Shown: positions 25,001-34,494, counted from the first letter of the stretch. The stretch: 64,000 bases of DNA from Phytohabitans sp037414955 (GCA_037414955.1 JBBEWH010000011.1:12408-76407), one strand, 5' to 3'. Numbers and translations are program-made. Notes: generated by a model not told the origin, from the sequence alone.

Positions 25001-27387
25001 GCCGCCTCGCCGGCCCGGTCGCCGGTATCGGCGTGGCGGCCGTCGTGGGCGCGGCCGTCCTCAGTGGACGGTGGGCGCCGCACGACCCACAGCGGATCGT
25101 GGGTGCGCCTTGGACCGGGCCGGCGGCGGGCAGCCCGCTCGGCACCGACGTGCTCGGCCGCGACGTGCTGTCCCGGCTGCTGGCCGGCGGCGGCGACCTT
25201 GTCACGATCGCGGTCCTGGTCGGGGCCGCCACCGCCGTGCTGGGTGCCGCGGGCGGCCTGCTCGCCGCCTGGACGCCACGGGCGGCGCGGATCGTCCGCC
25301 ACGTCAGCGCCGGCATGCTCGCGATGCCCGGGGCGCTCGTCGTGTTGGTCTGCGCGGTGGCGGCACCCGGCTGGCTGGCGGTGCTCGCCGGCATGCTGCT
25401 GCTCGGCGTGCCGCTGTCCGCCCGGGTCGTGTACGCCGCCGCGGTTCCCTTGCGGTCCAGCGGCTTCGTGCTGGCCGCCATTACCCGCGGCGAGTCCACC
25501 GCCGCCATCCTCGGTCGCGAACTGCTGCCCGCGGTGTCCGGCACGGTCCTCGCGGACGCCGGCCTGCGGATGGTCGCGGCGCTACAGCTCGCGGTCGCCG
25601 TACACGTGCTGGGCTTCGGCCCGGCACCGCCGGCGCCCGACTGGGGGCTGATGGTCCGGGAGAACCTGCCCGGCACGGCGCTGAACCCGTTGTCCGTGCT
25701 GGGACCCGCGCTGGCCATCGCGGTGCTCGCGGTGGCACTCACCGCGGGCCTCGACGTGCTCGCCGGCTGGCTGGTGCCCGCGACGAGCGCGCCGCCGATG
25801 TCGGCCCGGGCACCCCGCCGCACGGCCGCGGACCGGGCCGTCGCGGCGGCGTCAGAGCCCGACCCGCCGGCCGTCCGGCTGGCTGACGTGTCCCTGTCCG
25901 ATGGCGAGTTCACGTTCGCCTGTGACCACCTGGACGTCCGCTCCGGCGAGGTGCTGGGACTGGTCGGCGGTTCCGGTGCGGGCAAGAGCACGTTGCTGCG
26001 GCTGCTCCTCGGCGACCTGCGGCCGGGCCTGCGGCTCGACCAGGGTGAGCTGCTGGTCCAGGGCCGCGCGGTGCGGTTCGGCTCGGCGGCGAGCCGCCGC
26101 TGGCGCCGCGCCTCGGTCGGTCTGCTCGCGCAGGACCCGGCGACCACATTGGACCCGCTGCGCCGGGTCGGCTCCGCCGTCGCCGACGGGCTGCCCGGCC
26201 GGGTGTCCCGGCGCGAGCGGCGGCAGCGAGTCAGCGCGATCCTGGCCCGGCTGGGACTGCCACCCGGCGTCGAGCACCGCTTCCCGGCGACCCTGTCCGG
26301 CGGCCAAGCCGCCCGGGCCGCGCTGGCCCGCGCGGTGGTCGGCGATCCGGCGCTGCTGCTCGCCGACGAGCCGACCAGCGGGCTGGACACGGAGACGGCC
26401 GGACTCGTCCGGGCCGAGATCGACCGGCGGCGGCGACTCGGCCTGGCGACCATTGTGGTGAGTCACGACCGGCGGTGGGTGCACCAGGTCGCCGATCGGG
26501 TGCTGGAGGTGGCGGACGGGACGGTGCGCCGGGCGACCACGCCGACCGAAACGGTACGGTCGGCGGCGCCCTCCCTAGGTCCGGTGGTGCTACGGGTCCG
26601 CGGCCTCGCCGTCGCGCAACCGCCGGGCGCCGCGCCGCTGCTCCGAGACCTTGATCTGGACCTGCATCGGGGCGAGATGGTGGCGCTCCTCGGACCGTCC
26701 GGCGCCGGAAAGAGCACCGTGCTGCGCGCGCTCTGCGGGCTCCACCCGATTACCGCGGGGCGCGTGCTGCTGCACCTCGATGGCGCGTGGCAGCCGCTGC
26801 CCGCTGGCGGCGCGCGCACCAGCCGGCAGCGCCGGGCGATGGCCCTGCTCGGGCAGGATCCGGTGGCGGAGCTCAATCCGGCACACCGGCTGGTCACCGC
26901 CGTCGCCCGGCCGGCCCAGGTGCTGCGCGGGGTGCCGGTCGCGCGGGCCCGGCGCGAGGCCACCGCGCTGCTCGCCGGCGTCGGGCTCGGCGCCGGCTTC
27001 GCCCGCCGCCGGCCGGACTCCTGTTCCGGTGGGCAGCGCCAGCGGGCGGCGATGGCCCGCGCCCTCGCCGGCGGCGCCGACGTGCTGCTCGCCGACGAGC
27101 CCACCTCCGCCCTGGACGCGGTGACCGCACACGCGCTGCTCGACCTGCTCGACGAGCACCGCGGCCGAGGGCTCGCCGTCCTGTTGGTGACCCACGACGG
27201 CGCCGTCGCCGACCGGGCGGACCGGGTGCTGGTGCTGCCCGGCGCCGGAGGACGGCCCGCAGACCGATCGAGGATCGAAAGGCGGTCCGCACATGTCCGA
27301 CCCGAGCGCGGCTCCGGGAGTGATGGCTCCACCGCACCCGCCGGCGTCACCGCCGAACTCGCTGCCCGACCCCGGCTCCCGGGTTGA
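24997..27387 (+). CDS. Fused Opp/Nik ABC importer: DppC-like permease + two ATPases in one chain
   Basis: A 796-residue single polypeptide with three units normally encoded separately. 1-270: DppC/NikC-like permease (GSPLGTDVLGRDVLSRLLAGG, the family's N-terminal signature, then ~6 helices and GRELLPAVSGTVLADAG). ~285-510: first ATPase (Walker A GGSGAGKST, signature LSGGQAAR, Walker B LLLADEPTSGLD, switch His in VSHDRR). ~525-750: second ATPase (Walker A GPSGAGKST, signature CSGGQRQR, LLADEPTSALD, THDG). The arrangement fixes subunit stoichiometry for import with the receptor at 22431 and the permease at 23996. The last ~32 residues overlap the next gene for 95 bases and look like out-of-frame tail. 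DppD-DppF fusions are common; adding the permease is rare in my experience. Confidence 0.87.
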   Translation: MSRLAGPVAGIGVAAVVGAAVLSGRWAPHDPQRIVGAPWTGPAAGSPLGTDVLGRDVLSRLLAGGGDLVTIAVLVGAATAVLGAAGGLLAAWTPRAARIVRHVSAGMLAMPGALVVLVCAVAAPGWLAVLAGMLLLGVPLSARVVYAAAVPLRSSGFVLAAITRGESTAAILGRELLPAVSGTVLADAGLRMVAALQLAVAVHVLGFGPAPPAPDWGLMVRENLPGTALNPLSVLGPALAIAVLAVALTAGLDVLAGWLVPATSAPPMSARAPRRTAADRAVAAASEPDPPAVRLADVSLSDGEFTFACDHLDVRSGEVLGLVGGSGAGKSTLLRLLLGDLRPGLRLDQGELLVQGRAVRFGSAASRRWRRASVGLLAQDPATTLDPLRRVGSAVADGLPGRVSRRERRQRVSAILARLGLPPGVEHRFPATLSGGQAARAALARAVVGDPALLLADEPTSGLDTETAGLVRAEIDRRRRLGLATIVVSHDRRWVHQVADRVLEVADGTVRRATTPTETVRSAAPSLGPVVLRVRGLAVAQPPGAAPLLRDLDLDLHRGEMVALLGPSGAGKSTVLRALCGLHPITAGRVLLHLDGAWQPLPAGGARTSRQRRAMALLGQDPVAELNPAHRLVTAVARPAQVLRGVPVARARREATALLAGVGLGAGFARRRPDSCSGGQRQRAAMARALAGGADVLLADEPTSALDAVTAHALLDLLDEHRGRGLAVLLVTHDGAVADRADRVLVLPGAGGRPADRSRIERRSAHVRPERGSGSDGSTAPAGVTAELAARPRLPG

Positions 27388-28498
27388 CCGGCCGCCGCGG
27401 CTGCCGTCACTCACCGGGCTGCGGTTCCTCGCCGCGCTGCTCGTGTTCGTCTTCCATGCTTCGCTGCTGTACTCGCCGGTCCCACCGCACACGCAGGTGA
27501 GCCCGTACCGCGACGCGGCGGTGGCGGACGCGATCTGGGCGGTCGTCAACAAGGCCGGGTTCGTGGGCGTGTCGTTCTTCTTCGTGCTCAGCGGCTTCGT
27601 ACTGACCTGGTCGGCGCGGCCCGGCGACCGGGTGGTGGCGTTCTGGCGCCGCCGGATCCTGAAGATCTTCCCCAACCACGCCGTCACCTGGGCGTTGGCG
27701 ATGGTCCTGTTCGCGGGCGCGGTCACGCCGCTGTCGGCCTGGCTGCCCAACCTGCTGATGGTGCACGCCTTCTTCCCACAGGGGTACATCTTCTCCAGCG
27801 TCAACCCGCCGGCCTGGTCACTCTGCTGTGAACTGCTCTTCTACCTGCTGTTCCCCTTCCTGATCCACCCCATCCGGCGCATCGGCGACCGCTGGCTGTG
27901 GGCGTGGGCGGGGGCGATGGTGGCTGGCATGGTGGGTGTCCAACTCGTCATGCAGTTCCTCATCCCGGACGAGCCCGTCCCGCCCATGAGCCCCGTCTCG
28001 ATCGTCCAGTCGTGGTTCGGGTACATCTTCCCGCCGATGCGGTTGTTCGAGTTCGTCCTCGGCGTGTTCCTGGCCCGCATCGTCCTGGCTGGACGGTGGC
28101 CGCGCGGCGTAAACCTGGCCTGGGCCGGCGTCCTGATGGCCGCGGGATACGCCGCCGCGCTCGCCGCGCCGCTGCTGTACGGGTACGCCGTGGCCACCGT
28201 GGTGCCGATCGCCGCGGTGATCTGCGCCGCCGCCTCGGTCGACGTGCGCGGCGCGCGGACCTTCCTGGGCGGCCGGGTGATGCGGTGGCTGGGCGAGGTG
28301 TCGTTCGGCTTCTACCTCGCCCAGGGGATCACCCTCCTGTATCTGCGCTCGTTGTTCCACGCGGACGGATACGGCGTCCCGCTCGGCACCCTCGTCCTGG
28401 TGTGCCTGTTCCTTGCCACGCTGCTCGGCGGCTGGCTGCTGCACACCTGCGTCGAGCGCCCCATCATGCGCCGCTGGGCCCGGACCCGGCCGGCTTGA
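27293..28498 (+). CDS. Second membrane acyltransferase (acyltransferase-3/OafA family)
   Basis: 401 residues from ATG 27293 (GAAAGGCGG upstream), overlapping the end of the fused ABC gene by 95 bases. A Pro-rich cytoplasmic lead (~1-35) precedes PSLTGLRFLAALLVFVFHA with the conserved His. VSFFFVLSGFVLTWSARPGD, WRRRILKIFPNHAVTWALAM and WLGEVSFGFYLAQG follow; about 10 membrane helices. Paralogue of the gene at 9686, to which it aligns block by block. It may acylate the cluster product or a lipid/sugar carrier; no soluble esterase domain is fused. Confidence 0.87.
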   Translation: MSDPSAAPGVMAPPHPPASPPNSLPDPGSRVDRPPRLPSLTGLRFLAALLVFVFHASLLYSPVPPHTQVSPYRDAAVADAIWAVVNKAGFVGVSFFFVLSGFVLTWSARPGDRVVAFWRRRILKIFPNHAVTWALAMVLFAGAVTPLSAWLPNLLMVHAFFPQGYIFSSVNPPAWSLCCELLFYLLFPFLIHPIRRIGDRWLWAWAGAMVAGMVGVQLVMQFLIPDEPVPPMSPVSIVQSWFGYIFPPMRLFEFVLGVFLARIVLAGRWPRGVNLAWAGVLMAAGYAAALAAPLLYGYAVATVVPIAAVICAAASVDVRGARTFLGGRVMRWLGEVSFGFYLAQGITLLYLRSLFHADGYGVPLGTLVLVCLFLATLLGGWLLHTCVERPIMRRWARTRPA

Positions 28499-28521
28499 CC
28501 ACATCACTGTCTGGAGGTTCG

Positions 28522-29946
28522 ATGTCCATCGCCGATGCTCAGCCCACCCCCCGGGAGACCATCTCCGCCGGGCGGTTACGCGTGGCGCTGGTCGTCATCC
28601 TCGTCTGCCAGCTGCTCATCATCCTCGACGTGACCATCGTGAACGTCGCCATTCCGCAGATCCAGCACGCGCTGGGCTTCTCCGCGGCCAGCGTCTCCTG
28701 GGTGGTCAACGCGTACACGCTGGCGTTCGGCGGGCTGCTGCTTCTCGGCGGGCGCGCGGGTGACATCCTTGGCCAGCGCCGCGTGCTGCTCGCCGGGGTC
28801 CTGCTGTTCACCGTCGCGTCGCTGCTCGGCGGCCTCGCACTGACCACATGGTGGCTGGTCGCCGCCCGAGCCGCCCAGGGGATCGGCGCGGCCCTCATCG
28901 CGCCGGGCACCCTCGCCCTGATCGCCACCACGTTTCCGGAGGGTGGCCCGCGGACCCGGGCACTGGCCATCTACTCCGCGGTCAGTGCCGGCGGCGGGTC
29001 CATCGGGCTGCTCCTGGGCGGCGTGCTCACCGACTGGGTGTCGTGGCGGCTCGGTCTGTTCGTCAACGTGCCGCTCGGCATCGCCGTCCTGCTGATCGCG
29101 CCGAAGGTGGTCCAGGAGTCCCGGCCGCAACCGGGACGCTTCGACCTGGGCGGCGCGGTGACCTCCACGGTGGGCATGGCCGCTCTCGTCTACGGGCTGG
29201 TCCACGCCGCTGACAGCGGCTGGCGCGATCCGGCCACCCTCGTGCCGGTCGTGACCGGCGCGCTCCTGCTCGTGGCGTTCCCGATCATCGAGGCCCGCGC
29301 CGCTCAGCCGATCGCGCCGCTGCACCTGTTCAGGCATCCCATCCGGGCCGGCGGGTACGCCGCGATGCTGCTCCTGGTGGCCGCGATGTTCGGGATGTTC
29401 TTCATGCTCACCCAGTTCCTCCAGCAGGTGCGTGGGTTCAGCCCGCTGGAGTCCGGCCTGGCCTTCCTGCCAATGCTCCTGCCGATCTTCACCATCGTGC
29501 AGGTCATGCCCTGGCTCCTCGGCCGGGTCCGCCCCATGCGGCTCGTGCTGACCGGTGGCCTGCTCATCGCGGCCGGCACCGCCTGGTTGACCCAGCTCAG
29601 CGAGCAGTCCGGGTACGCCGGCTCGGTGCTCGGGCCGATGGTGCTTTTCGGTGTCGGCGGCGGGCTCAGCTTCATGCCCATGTACGTGATCAGCCTCACC
29701 GGAGTGCCGCCGGAGGACAACGGCGCGGCGTCCGGCGTCCTGCAGAGCGTGCAGCAGGTGGGCGGTGCCCTCGGCATGGCGATCCTGGTCACCGTGTTCG
29801 GCACGGCGGCCCGATCGGCGGAGGGCGGTGCGCGCGCCGCGCTGACGGCCGGCGTGGTCGCGGCGTTCGTCGTCGCGACCCTCTTCACCCTTGTCGCCCT
29901 CGTCGTGGTGCTGCTCGCGACCCGTGCCGGTCGCCGCACCGGGTAG
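28522..29946 (+). CDS. MFS exporter, DHA2 (14-TM drug/metabolite) family
   Basis: 474 residues; ATG 28522 follows CTGGAGG. Motifs: LDVTIVNVAIPQIQHALGF (DHA2 motif D1), VNAYTLAFGGLLLLGGRAGDILGQRR (motif A), RAAQGIGAALIAPGTLALI and SAGGGSIGLLLGGVLTDWVSWRLGLFVNVPLG (motif C). Roughly 14 hydrophobic helices. These proton antiporters export drugs and, in many clusters, siderophores. As the last gene of the 10978 operon it is the likely exporter of the NRPS/PKS metabolite. It ends 18 bases from the convergent oxidoreductase. Confidence 0.9.
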   Translation: MSIADAQPTPRETISAGRLRVALVVILVCQLLIILDVTIVNVAIPQIQHALGFSAASVSWVVNAYTLAFGGLLLLGGRAGDILGQRRVLLAGVLLFTVASLLGGLALTTWWLVAARAAQGIGAALIAPGTLALIATTFPEGGPRTRALAIYSAVSAGGGSIGLLLGGVLTDWVSWRLGLFVNVPLGIAVLLIAPKVVQESRPQPGRFDLGGAVTSTVGMAALVYGLVHAADSGWRDPATLVPVVTGALLLVAFPIIEARAAQPIAPLHLFRHPIRAGGYAAMLLLVAAMFGMFFMLTQFLQQVRGFSPLESGLAFLPMLLPIFTIVQVMPWLLGRVRPMRLVLTGGLLIAAGTAWLTQLSEQSGYAGSVLGPMVLFGVGGGLSFMPMYVISLTGVPPEDNGAASGVLQSVQQVGGALGMAILVTVFGTAARSAEGGARAALTAGVVAAFVVATLFTLVALVVVLLATRAGRRTG

Positions 29947-29964
29947 GCCGGATGGGCCGGGCCG

Positions 29965-30906
29965 CTACTCCGCGGCGGGCGGCGGGAACAGGGTCGGGTG
30001 GTCGGTCCGGAACAGGTCGCCGTCGAGCCACACCGCCGCCGCCTGCCCCGCGGCGGCGCCGGTCAGCACGAAGGTGAGCGCCACCGGGGTGGGCTCGAAC
30101 CGGGCGAGGTCGCCCGCCGCGTACACGCCGGGCACCGTCGTTCGTTGCTGCGCGTCGACCTTGACCCAGCCGTCGGGCAGGATCTCACAGCCCAGGTCGG
30201 CGGCGAGGGTCGAGTGCTGGCGCTCGGCCGGGCGGTGGAACAGCGCCTGGCGGGGGAGCGGCTCGCCCTCGGTGAACCGGATGGTCAGCGCGTCCAGCTC
30301 TCCCGCGATCTGTGCGACCGGCTCCGGGCGCACCGCGATGTTGCGCTCCTTGAGCATCGGCACGAGCCCGTCGCCCAACTCCGCCGGGCCGTCGGTGAGC
30401 AGCACGACGTCGTCACTGAACCGATCCCGGAGATAGAGGGCCAGCATGGCACCTGGCTGGCCGTTGCCCAGCACCGCGACGGTCTTGCCGCGCACCTCGT
30501 TGCCGTGGCAGTACGGGCAGTGGAAGACGCTGACCCCGAACCGTTCGGCGAAGCCGTCGATGGAAGGCATCTGGTCGGTCACGCCGGTGGCCAGCAGCAG
30601 ACGCCTGGCCTGGTGGCGCCCCGCGTCGGCCAGCTCCACCTCGAACCGGTCGGGAGACCGCTGGACCCCGAGCACGCGGTCGTCGAGGACACGCACGGTC
30701 GGATACGCGGCCAACTCGGCGCGGGCGAGGCGGCGCAGCTCCGCGGGGGAGAACCCGTCCCGCGAGGGAAACATGTGCAGCGCGGGGGAGGGGGCGTTGC
30801 GTGGCCGTCCACTGTCGACCACCAGGGTCCGTCGTCCCTGCCGACCCAGCACCTGCGCCGCGGTCAATCCGGCCGGCCCGGCCCCGACGACGATGACATC
30901 CAGCAT
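29965..30906 (-). CDS. Thioredoxin-reductase-like flavin disulfide oxidoreductase with CPYC
   Basis: 313 residues. FAD site VIVVGAGPAGLTAAQVLGRQG, redox-active pair Cys130-Pro-Tyr-Cys133 in FHCPYCHGNE, a degenerate NAD(P) region (VAVLGNGQPGAMLALYL) and C-terminal VYAAGDLARFEPTPV. The CPYCHG context is shared by the dithiol oxidases of holomycin and gliotoxin synthesis (HlmI, GliT) and by actinobacterial orphan TrxR-like enzymes. In a thiazoline cluster it could oxidise a free thiol, or recycle a disulfide form. It follows the ABC exporter-fold pair (start 2 bases from the upstream stop, ribosome site overlapping it), so it belongs to that operon. Confidence 0.85.
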   Translation of the reverse strand: MLDVIVVGAGPAGLTAAQVLGRQGRRTLVVDSGRPRNAPSPALHMFPSRDGFSPAELRRLARAELAAYPTVRVLDDRVLGVQRSPDRFEVELADAGRHQARRLLLATGVTDQMPSIDGFAERFGVSVFHCPYCHGNEVRGKTVAVLGNGQPGAMLALYLRDRFSDDVVLLTDGPAELGDGLVPMLKERNIAVRPEPVAQIAGELDALTIRFTEGEPLPRQALFHRPAERQHSTLAADLGCEILPDGWVKVDAQQRTTVPGVYAAGDLARFEPTPVALTFVLTGAAAGQAAAVWLDGDLFRTDHPTLFPPPAAE

Positions 30907-30907
30907 C

Positions 30908-32677
30908 CTAAGTCCTTTCGGTCAGGAGAGTTTGTGTGGCGATCGCACCACCCGGCGCGTCCGACGTGATACGCCACCCCTGGGCGTGATCGCGGCGCGT
31001 CCAGAGATCCGCGTACCGGCCGCGCCGTTGGATCAACTCGTCGTGGGTGCCCACCTCGACCACCTGACCGGTGTCCAGCACCACGATCTGATCGGCGTGG
31101 CACACCGTCTCCAAACGGTGCGCCACCACGACGAGGGTGCGGCGCCGCGCAAGTTCGGCGAGGGCCGCGACGACGGCGCCCTCGTTCGCCGGGTCGAGGG
31201 CGGCGGTCGCCTCGTCGAGCAGCACGATGGGGGCGTCCTTCAGCAGCGCTCGCGCGATGGAGACGCGCTGCCGCTCGCCACCGGACAATGTGGACCCGCC
31301 TTCGCCGACGCGGGTCTGCCAGCCGTGCGGAAGCCGGCGGGCGATCTCGTCGACGCGGGCGAGCCGGGCGGCGGAGCGAACCTCCTCCGGGGTGGCGTTG
31401 TCCCGGCCCAGCCTGATGTTGTCCACCAGCGTGCCCTCGAACAGGTAGACGTCCTGGAACACCACGCACAGGCGGCTCATCAGGTCGTCGGCGCGCAGGG
31501 ACCGGACGTCCACCCCGCCGATGCGTATCACGCCGGAGTCGACGTCCATGAACCGCGCGATCAGTCGCAGCAGGGTGGTCTTTCCCGCGCCGGAGGGCCC
31601 CACGATCGCGGTCATGCTGCGCTCGGGGATGCGCAGCGAGACGTCTCGCACGGTGGGGTGGCCGCCCTGGCGCAGGCTCACCCGCTCCAGCTCGATGTCG
31701 AAGCCGTGCGGTTGGGTCGAGGCCGCCGGTTCGGGCAGCGCGGGCGTGTCCAGCAGGGCCCGGATCCGGTTGAGTGAACTGTTCGCCATCCGCAGCGCGG
31801 CGCCGAGTTCGGCAGCGGTCAACGCCGGCTCGGTGAACCGCACGGCGAGCACGAGCAGGAATACCAGGGTCGGCGGATCGAGCCGAGCACCGATGGCCAG
31901 CGCGACCACCACCACGAGGAGCAGCGTGAAAGCCGCCTGGGTGGCCAGTGCGAAGCCGGCGAGCCCCGGCATGGCGGTGCGCAGCATCCGCCGGGCCGCG
32001 CGATGCTGATCGAGCAGCGCGTCGTCCAGTGCCTGGAGGCCGTGGACGGTGCGGCCGAACGCCCGCAGCACGGGCTGCTGTTGGGCGAACTCGACCACGC
32101 GGGCGGCGGCCTCCGCGGCTGCCGCGTCGGTGGCCCGGTCGGTCCGCTCCACCAGCCGCCCGGTCCACCGGTAGGCGGCGACGATGAACGGCACCGCCAG
32201 CAGAGCGGCCAGACCCAACCGAGGGTCCACCGCGAACATGACCGCGAGCACGGCGGCGGGAGCCACCACCGCGGTGATCAGCGGATCAAGCAGGTGGCTG
32301 ACCACGCCCATCACGTTCATCGCGCTTGTGGTGACCAACTGCCCGAGCGAGCCGACCCGGCGCGCGGTGAACCAGCCCAACGGGAGCCGCACGACGTGGT
32401 CACCGATCCTGGTGTGCAGCACGCTGGACATGCCGAACGCGGCGCGCCGGCTCTGCCCGATGCCGGCATAGGACAGCGCGACGAACAAGGCGACCAGCAC
32501 GGACAGCGCGACCAGCCAGGGCCACACCGGTGTGCCGGCCGCCAGGCCACGCAGGACGGGGAGCAACAGGGCGATGGACGCCCCCTGCAGGGCGGCCGCG
32601 GCGACCAGGTAGAGGACGGTGCGCCGCAGCGGTGCGGCGTGCTCCGGGCCCAGCAGCCGGATCAGGTGACGGATCAC
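30908..32677 (-). CDS. ABC exporter-fold transporter, YbtP/IrtB-like half (second of pair)
   Basis: 589 residues from GTG 32677, overlapping the upstream stop (GTGA). One six-helix membrane domain (~15-310; VIRHLIRLLGPEHAAPLRRT, HVVRLPLGWFTARRVGSLGQLVTTSAMNVMG) is followed by an ATPase with Walker A GPSGAGKTT, signature LSGGERQR, Walker B VLLDEATAALD and switch VVAHRLETV. In yersiniabactin (YbtP/YbtQ) and carboxymycobactin (IrtA/IrtB) loci such exporter-fold heterodimers import the iron-siderophore complex. The cluster context and the wide PLGWF(T/F) membrane signature favour that role, though export is possible. Confidence 0.8.
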   Translation of the reverse strand: MIRHLIRLLGPEHAAPLRRTVLYLVAAAALQGASIALLLPVLRGLAAGTPVWPWLVALSVLVALFVALSYAGIGQSRRAAFGMSSVLHTRIGDHVVRLPLGWFTARRVGSLGQLVTTSAMNVMGVVSHLLDPLITAVVAPAAVLAVMFAVDPRLGLAALLAVPFIVAAYRWTGRLVERTDRATDAAAAEAAARVVEFAQQQPVLRAFGRTVHGLQALDDALLDQHRAARRMLRTAMPGLAGFALATQAAFTLLLVVVVALAIGARLDPPTLVFLLVLAVRFTEPALTAAELGAALRMANSSLNRIRALLDTPALPEPAASTQPHGFDIELERVSLRQGGHPTVRDVSLRIPERSMTAIVGPSGAGKTTLLRLIARFMDVDSGVIRIGGVDVRSLRADDLMSRLCVVFQDVYLFEGTLVDNIRLGRDNATPEEVRSAARLARVDEIARRLPHGWQTRVGEGGSTLSGGERQRVSIARALLKDAPIVLLDEATAALDPANEGAVVAALAELARRRTLVVVAHRLETVCHADQIVVLDTGQVVEVGTHDELIQRRGRYADLWTRRDHAQGWRITSDAPGGAIATQTLLTERT

Positions 32678-34494
32678 GCGTGGGCACCCCCCTGCGCCCC
32701 GCCCGGTCCGGTGAGCGCGGGTGTGGGCGGCGCTTGCCGGGCGCGCCACAGTTCCGCGTACCTGCCGCCGGCCGCGAGCAGCTCGGCGTGCCGTCCACAC
32801 TCGACCAGCCGGCCCTCGTCGAGGACCGCGATCTGGTCGGCCTCGACGATGGTGGCCAGCCGATGGGCCACGACGAGCACGGTGCGGCCGGCCACCAGGA
32901 CGGAAAGCGCGTCCTGGATGTCGGCTTCGCACTCGGGATCGGCGAACGCGGTCGCCTCGTCCAGAACCAGGACCGGGGTATCGGCGAGCAGCGCCCGAGC
33001 GATCGACACCCGCTGTGCCTCGCCCATCGACAGGGTGGTGTCCACGCCGACGACGCTGTCGTATCCGCGGGGGGTTTGCTCGATCCGGTCGTGGATCCGC
33101 GCGGCCCGCGCGGCCGCGCGCACCGCGTCGAGGTCGGCGTCGGGGCGGGCGAGCCGGATGTTGTCGGCCAGGCTGGCCCGCAGCAACTGGACGTCCTGGA
33201 AGACGAAACCGACCAGACCGTAGAGCTGTTCACTGGTCAGGTCGCGCACATCGGTCCCGGCCAACCGGACGGCACCGCCGGTGACGTCGGCGAACCGGGC
33301 GGTCAGGGTCGCCAGCGTGGACTTGCCCGCGCCGGACGGGCCCACCACCGCGGTGACCGTGCCGGGCCGAAGCGTCAGCGTGATGCCGTGCAACACCTCG
33401 TGTTGCCCGTCGTAGCTGAACCGTACGGCCTGGAATTCCACCACGACGTCCTGGTGCGGCGGAGCCGGAGCGGGCGACGCGGGCTGTGGCAACGTCGGGG
33501 TATCGAGCAGCCGCTCGATCCGGCCGGCCGCGGCGCGCCCGGCGGCGACGTCCTGCATGCCGTATCCGATGGTCAGGGCCGGGCCGCTGATGCCCAGCCC
33601 GACCACCACGAACGGCGCCAACCCGGCGAACGTGAGGGAGCCGGCCGACACCAGCGCGGCACCGCCGACGAGCATGACGAGCAGGACCACCGGCGGCGAG
33701 TACAGGATCTGGCTCGCGGCCATCCACGGCGTGACGCTGGCGGACCAGTTGGCGATGAACGCCGCGTACTGGTTCGCTCCGTCCTGGAACCGGCGGTGGG
33801 CCCGGCCACCGCCCCCGAACACCTTCACCACCGAGATGCCCTGCACGAACTCCACGACGCTGGCGTCGAGCCGCTGGGTGGCCGCGAGGTACTCGCCCAT
33901 CCGGGCGGCCACGTCCCGCATCGCCCGGCGGTAGGCGACCGCGCCGAGGGCGAGCGGCACCAGGGTGACGACGGTCAGCAACCAGTCCACGGTGAGCAGG
34001 TAGCCGACGGAGACCACCGGCGTCACCACGGCCGTGACGAGATTCGGCAACGCGTGTGCCACCAGATGGTGCAGGGCACCCACGTCGTCGGCGACCGCGC
34101 GCTTGACGATGCCGGAGTTTCGCTCGCCGAACCACATGAGCGGCAGCCGCCCGAGGTGCCGGGCCAGGTCCCGGCGCAGCCGCAGTTGCAGGGTCGTATC
34201 GGCGACATGGGTCAGGGTCAGGCCGGCCGCCGTCAGCCCCACCCGCAGCGCGAGCGCCGCCGCGGCCACGGCCACCAGCGCCCACGCCTCGGCGGCGGGC
34301 ACCTCCGCGTCGTCGAAGACTCCCGCGGCGCCGAGCCGGGCGAGCTCGGCGACGGCGATGAGCGGTGTGACCGCCGCCAGCGCGGCACCCAGATGACAGA
34401 GCACACCCGCGGCGAGCCGGCCACGCACACCATCCAGCGCGCCATGGAGAAAGGGCCGGTCCTTCGGCCTGCTGGACCGCCGGGCCCGCGACAT
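32674..34494 (-). CDS. ABC exporter-fold transporter, YbtQ/IrtA-like half (first of pair)
   Basis: 606 residues; first gene of the minus operon with 30908-32677 and the CPYC oxidoreductase. Six-helix domain (~25-330), including LPLMWFGERNSGIVKRAVADDVGALHHLVAHALPN, the region most reminiscent of YbtP/IrtA. The ATPase has Walker A GPSGAGKST. The signature is LSMGEAQR, with Met in place of the second Gly (normally LSGGQ), and Walker B VLVLDEATAFADPE. The asymmetry with the partner's canonical site is common in heterodimeric ABC systems. It is divergent from the NRPS at 34630 across a 135-base gap holding the shared promoter block. Predicted to work in uptake of the thiazoline metallophore; direction unproven. 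Confidence 0.82.
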   Translation of the reverse strand: MSRARRSSRPKDRPFLHGALDGVRGRLAAGVLCHLGAALAAVTPLIAVAELARLGAAGVFDDAEVPAAEAWALVAVAAAALALRVGLTAAGLTLTHVADTTLQLRLRRDLARHLGRLPLMWFGERNSGIVKRAVADDVGALHHLVAHALPNLVTAVVTPVVSVGYLLTVDWLLTVVTLVPLALGAVAYRRAMRDVAARMGEYLAATQRLDASVVEFVQGISVVKVFGGGGRAHRRFQDGANQYAAFIANWSASVTPWMAASQILYSPPVVLLVMLVGGAALVSAGSLTFAGLAPFVVVGLGISGPALTIGYGMQDVAAGRAAAGRIERLLDTPTLPQPASPAPAPPHQDVVVEFQAVRFSYDGQHEVLHGITLTLRPGTVTAVVGPSGAGKSTLATLTARFADVTGGAVRLAGTDVRDLTSEQLYGLVGFVFQDVQLLRASLADNIRLARPDADLDAVRAAARAARIHDRIEQTPRGYDSVVGVDTTLSMGEAQRVSIARALLADTPVLVLDEATAFADPECEADIQDALSVLVAGRTVLVVAHRLATIVEADQIAVLDEGRLVECGRHAELLAAGGRYAELWRARQAPPTPALTGPGGAQGGAHA

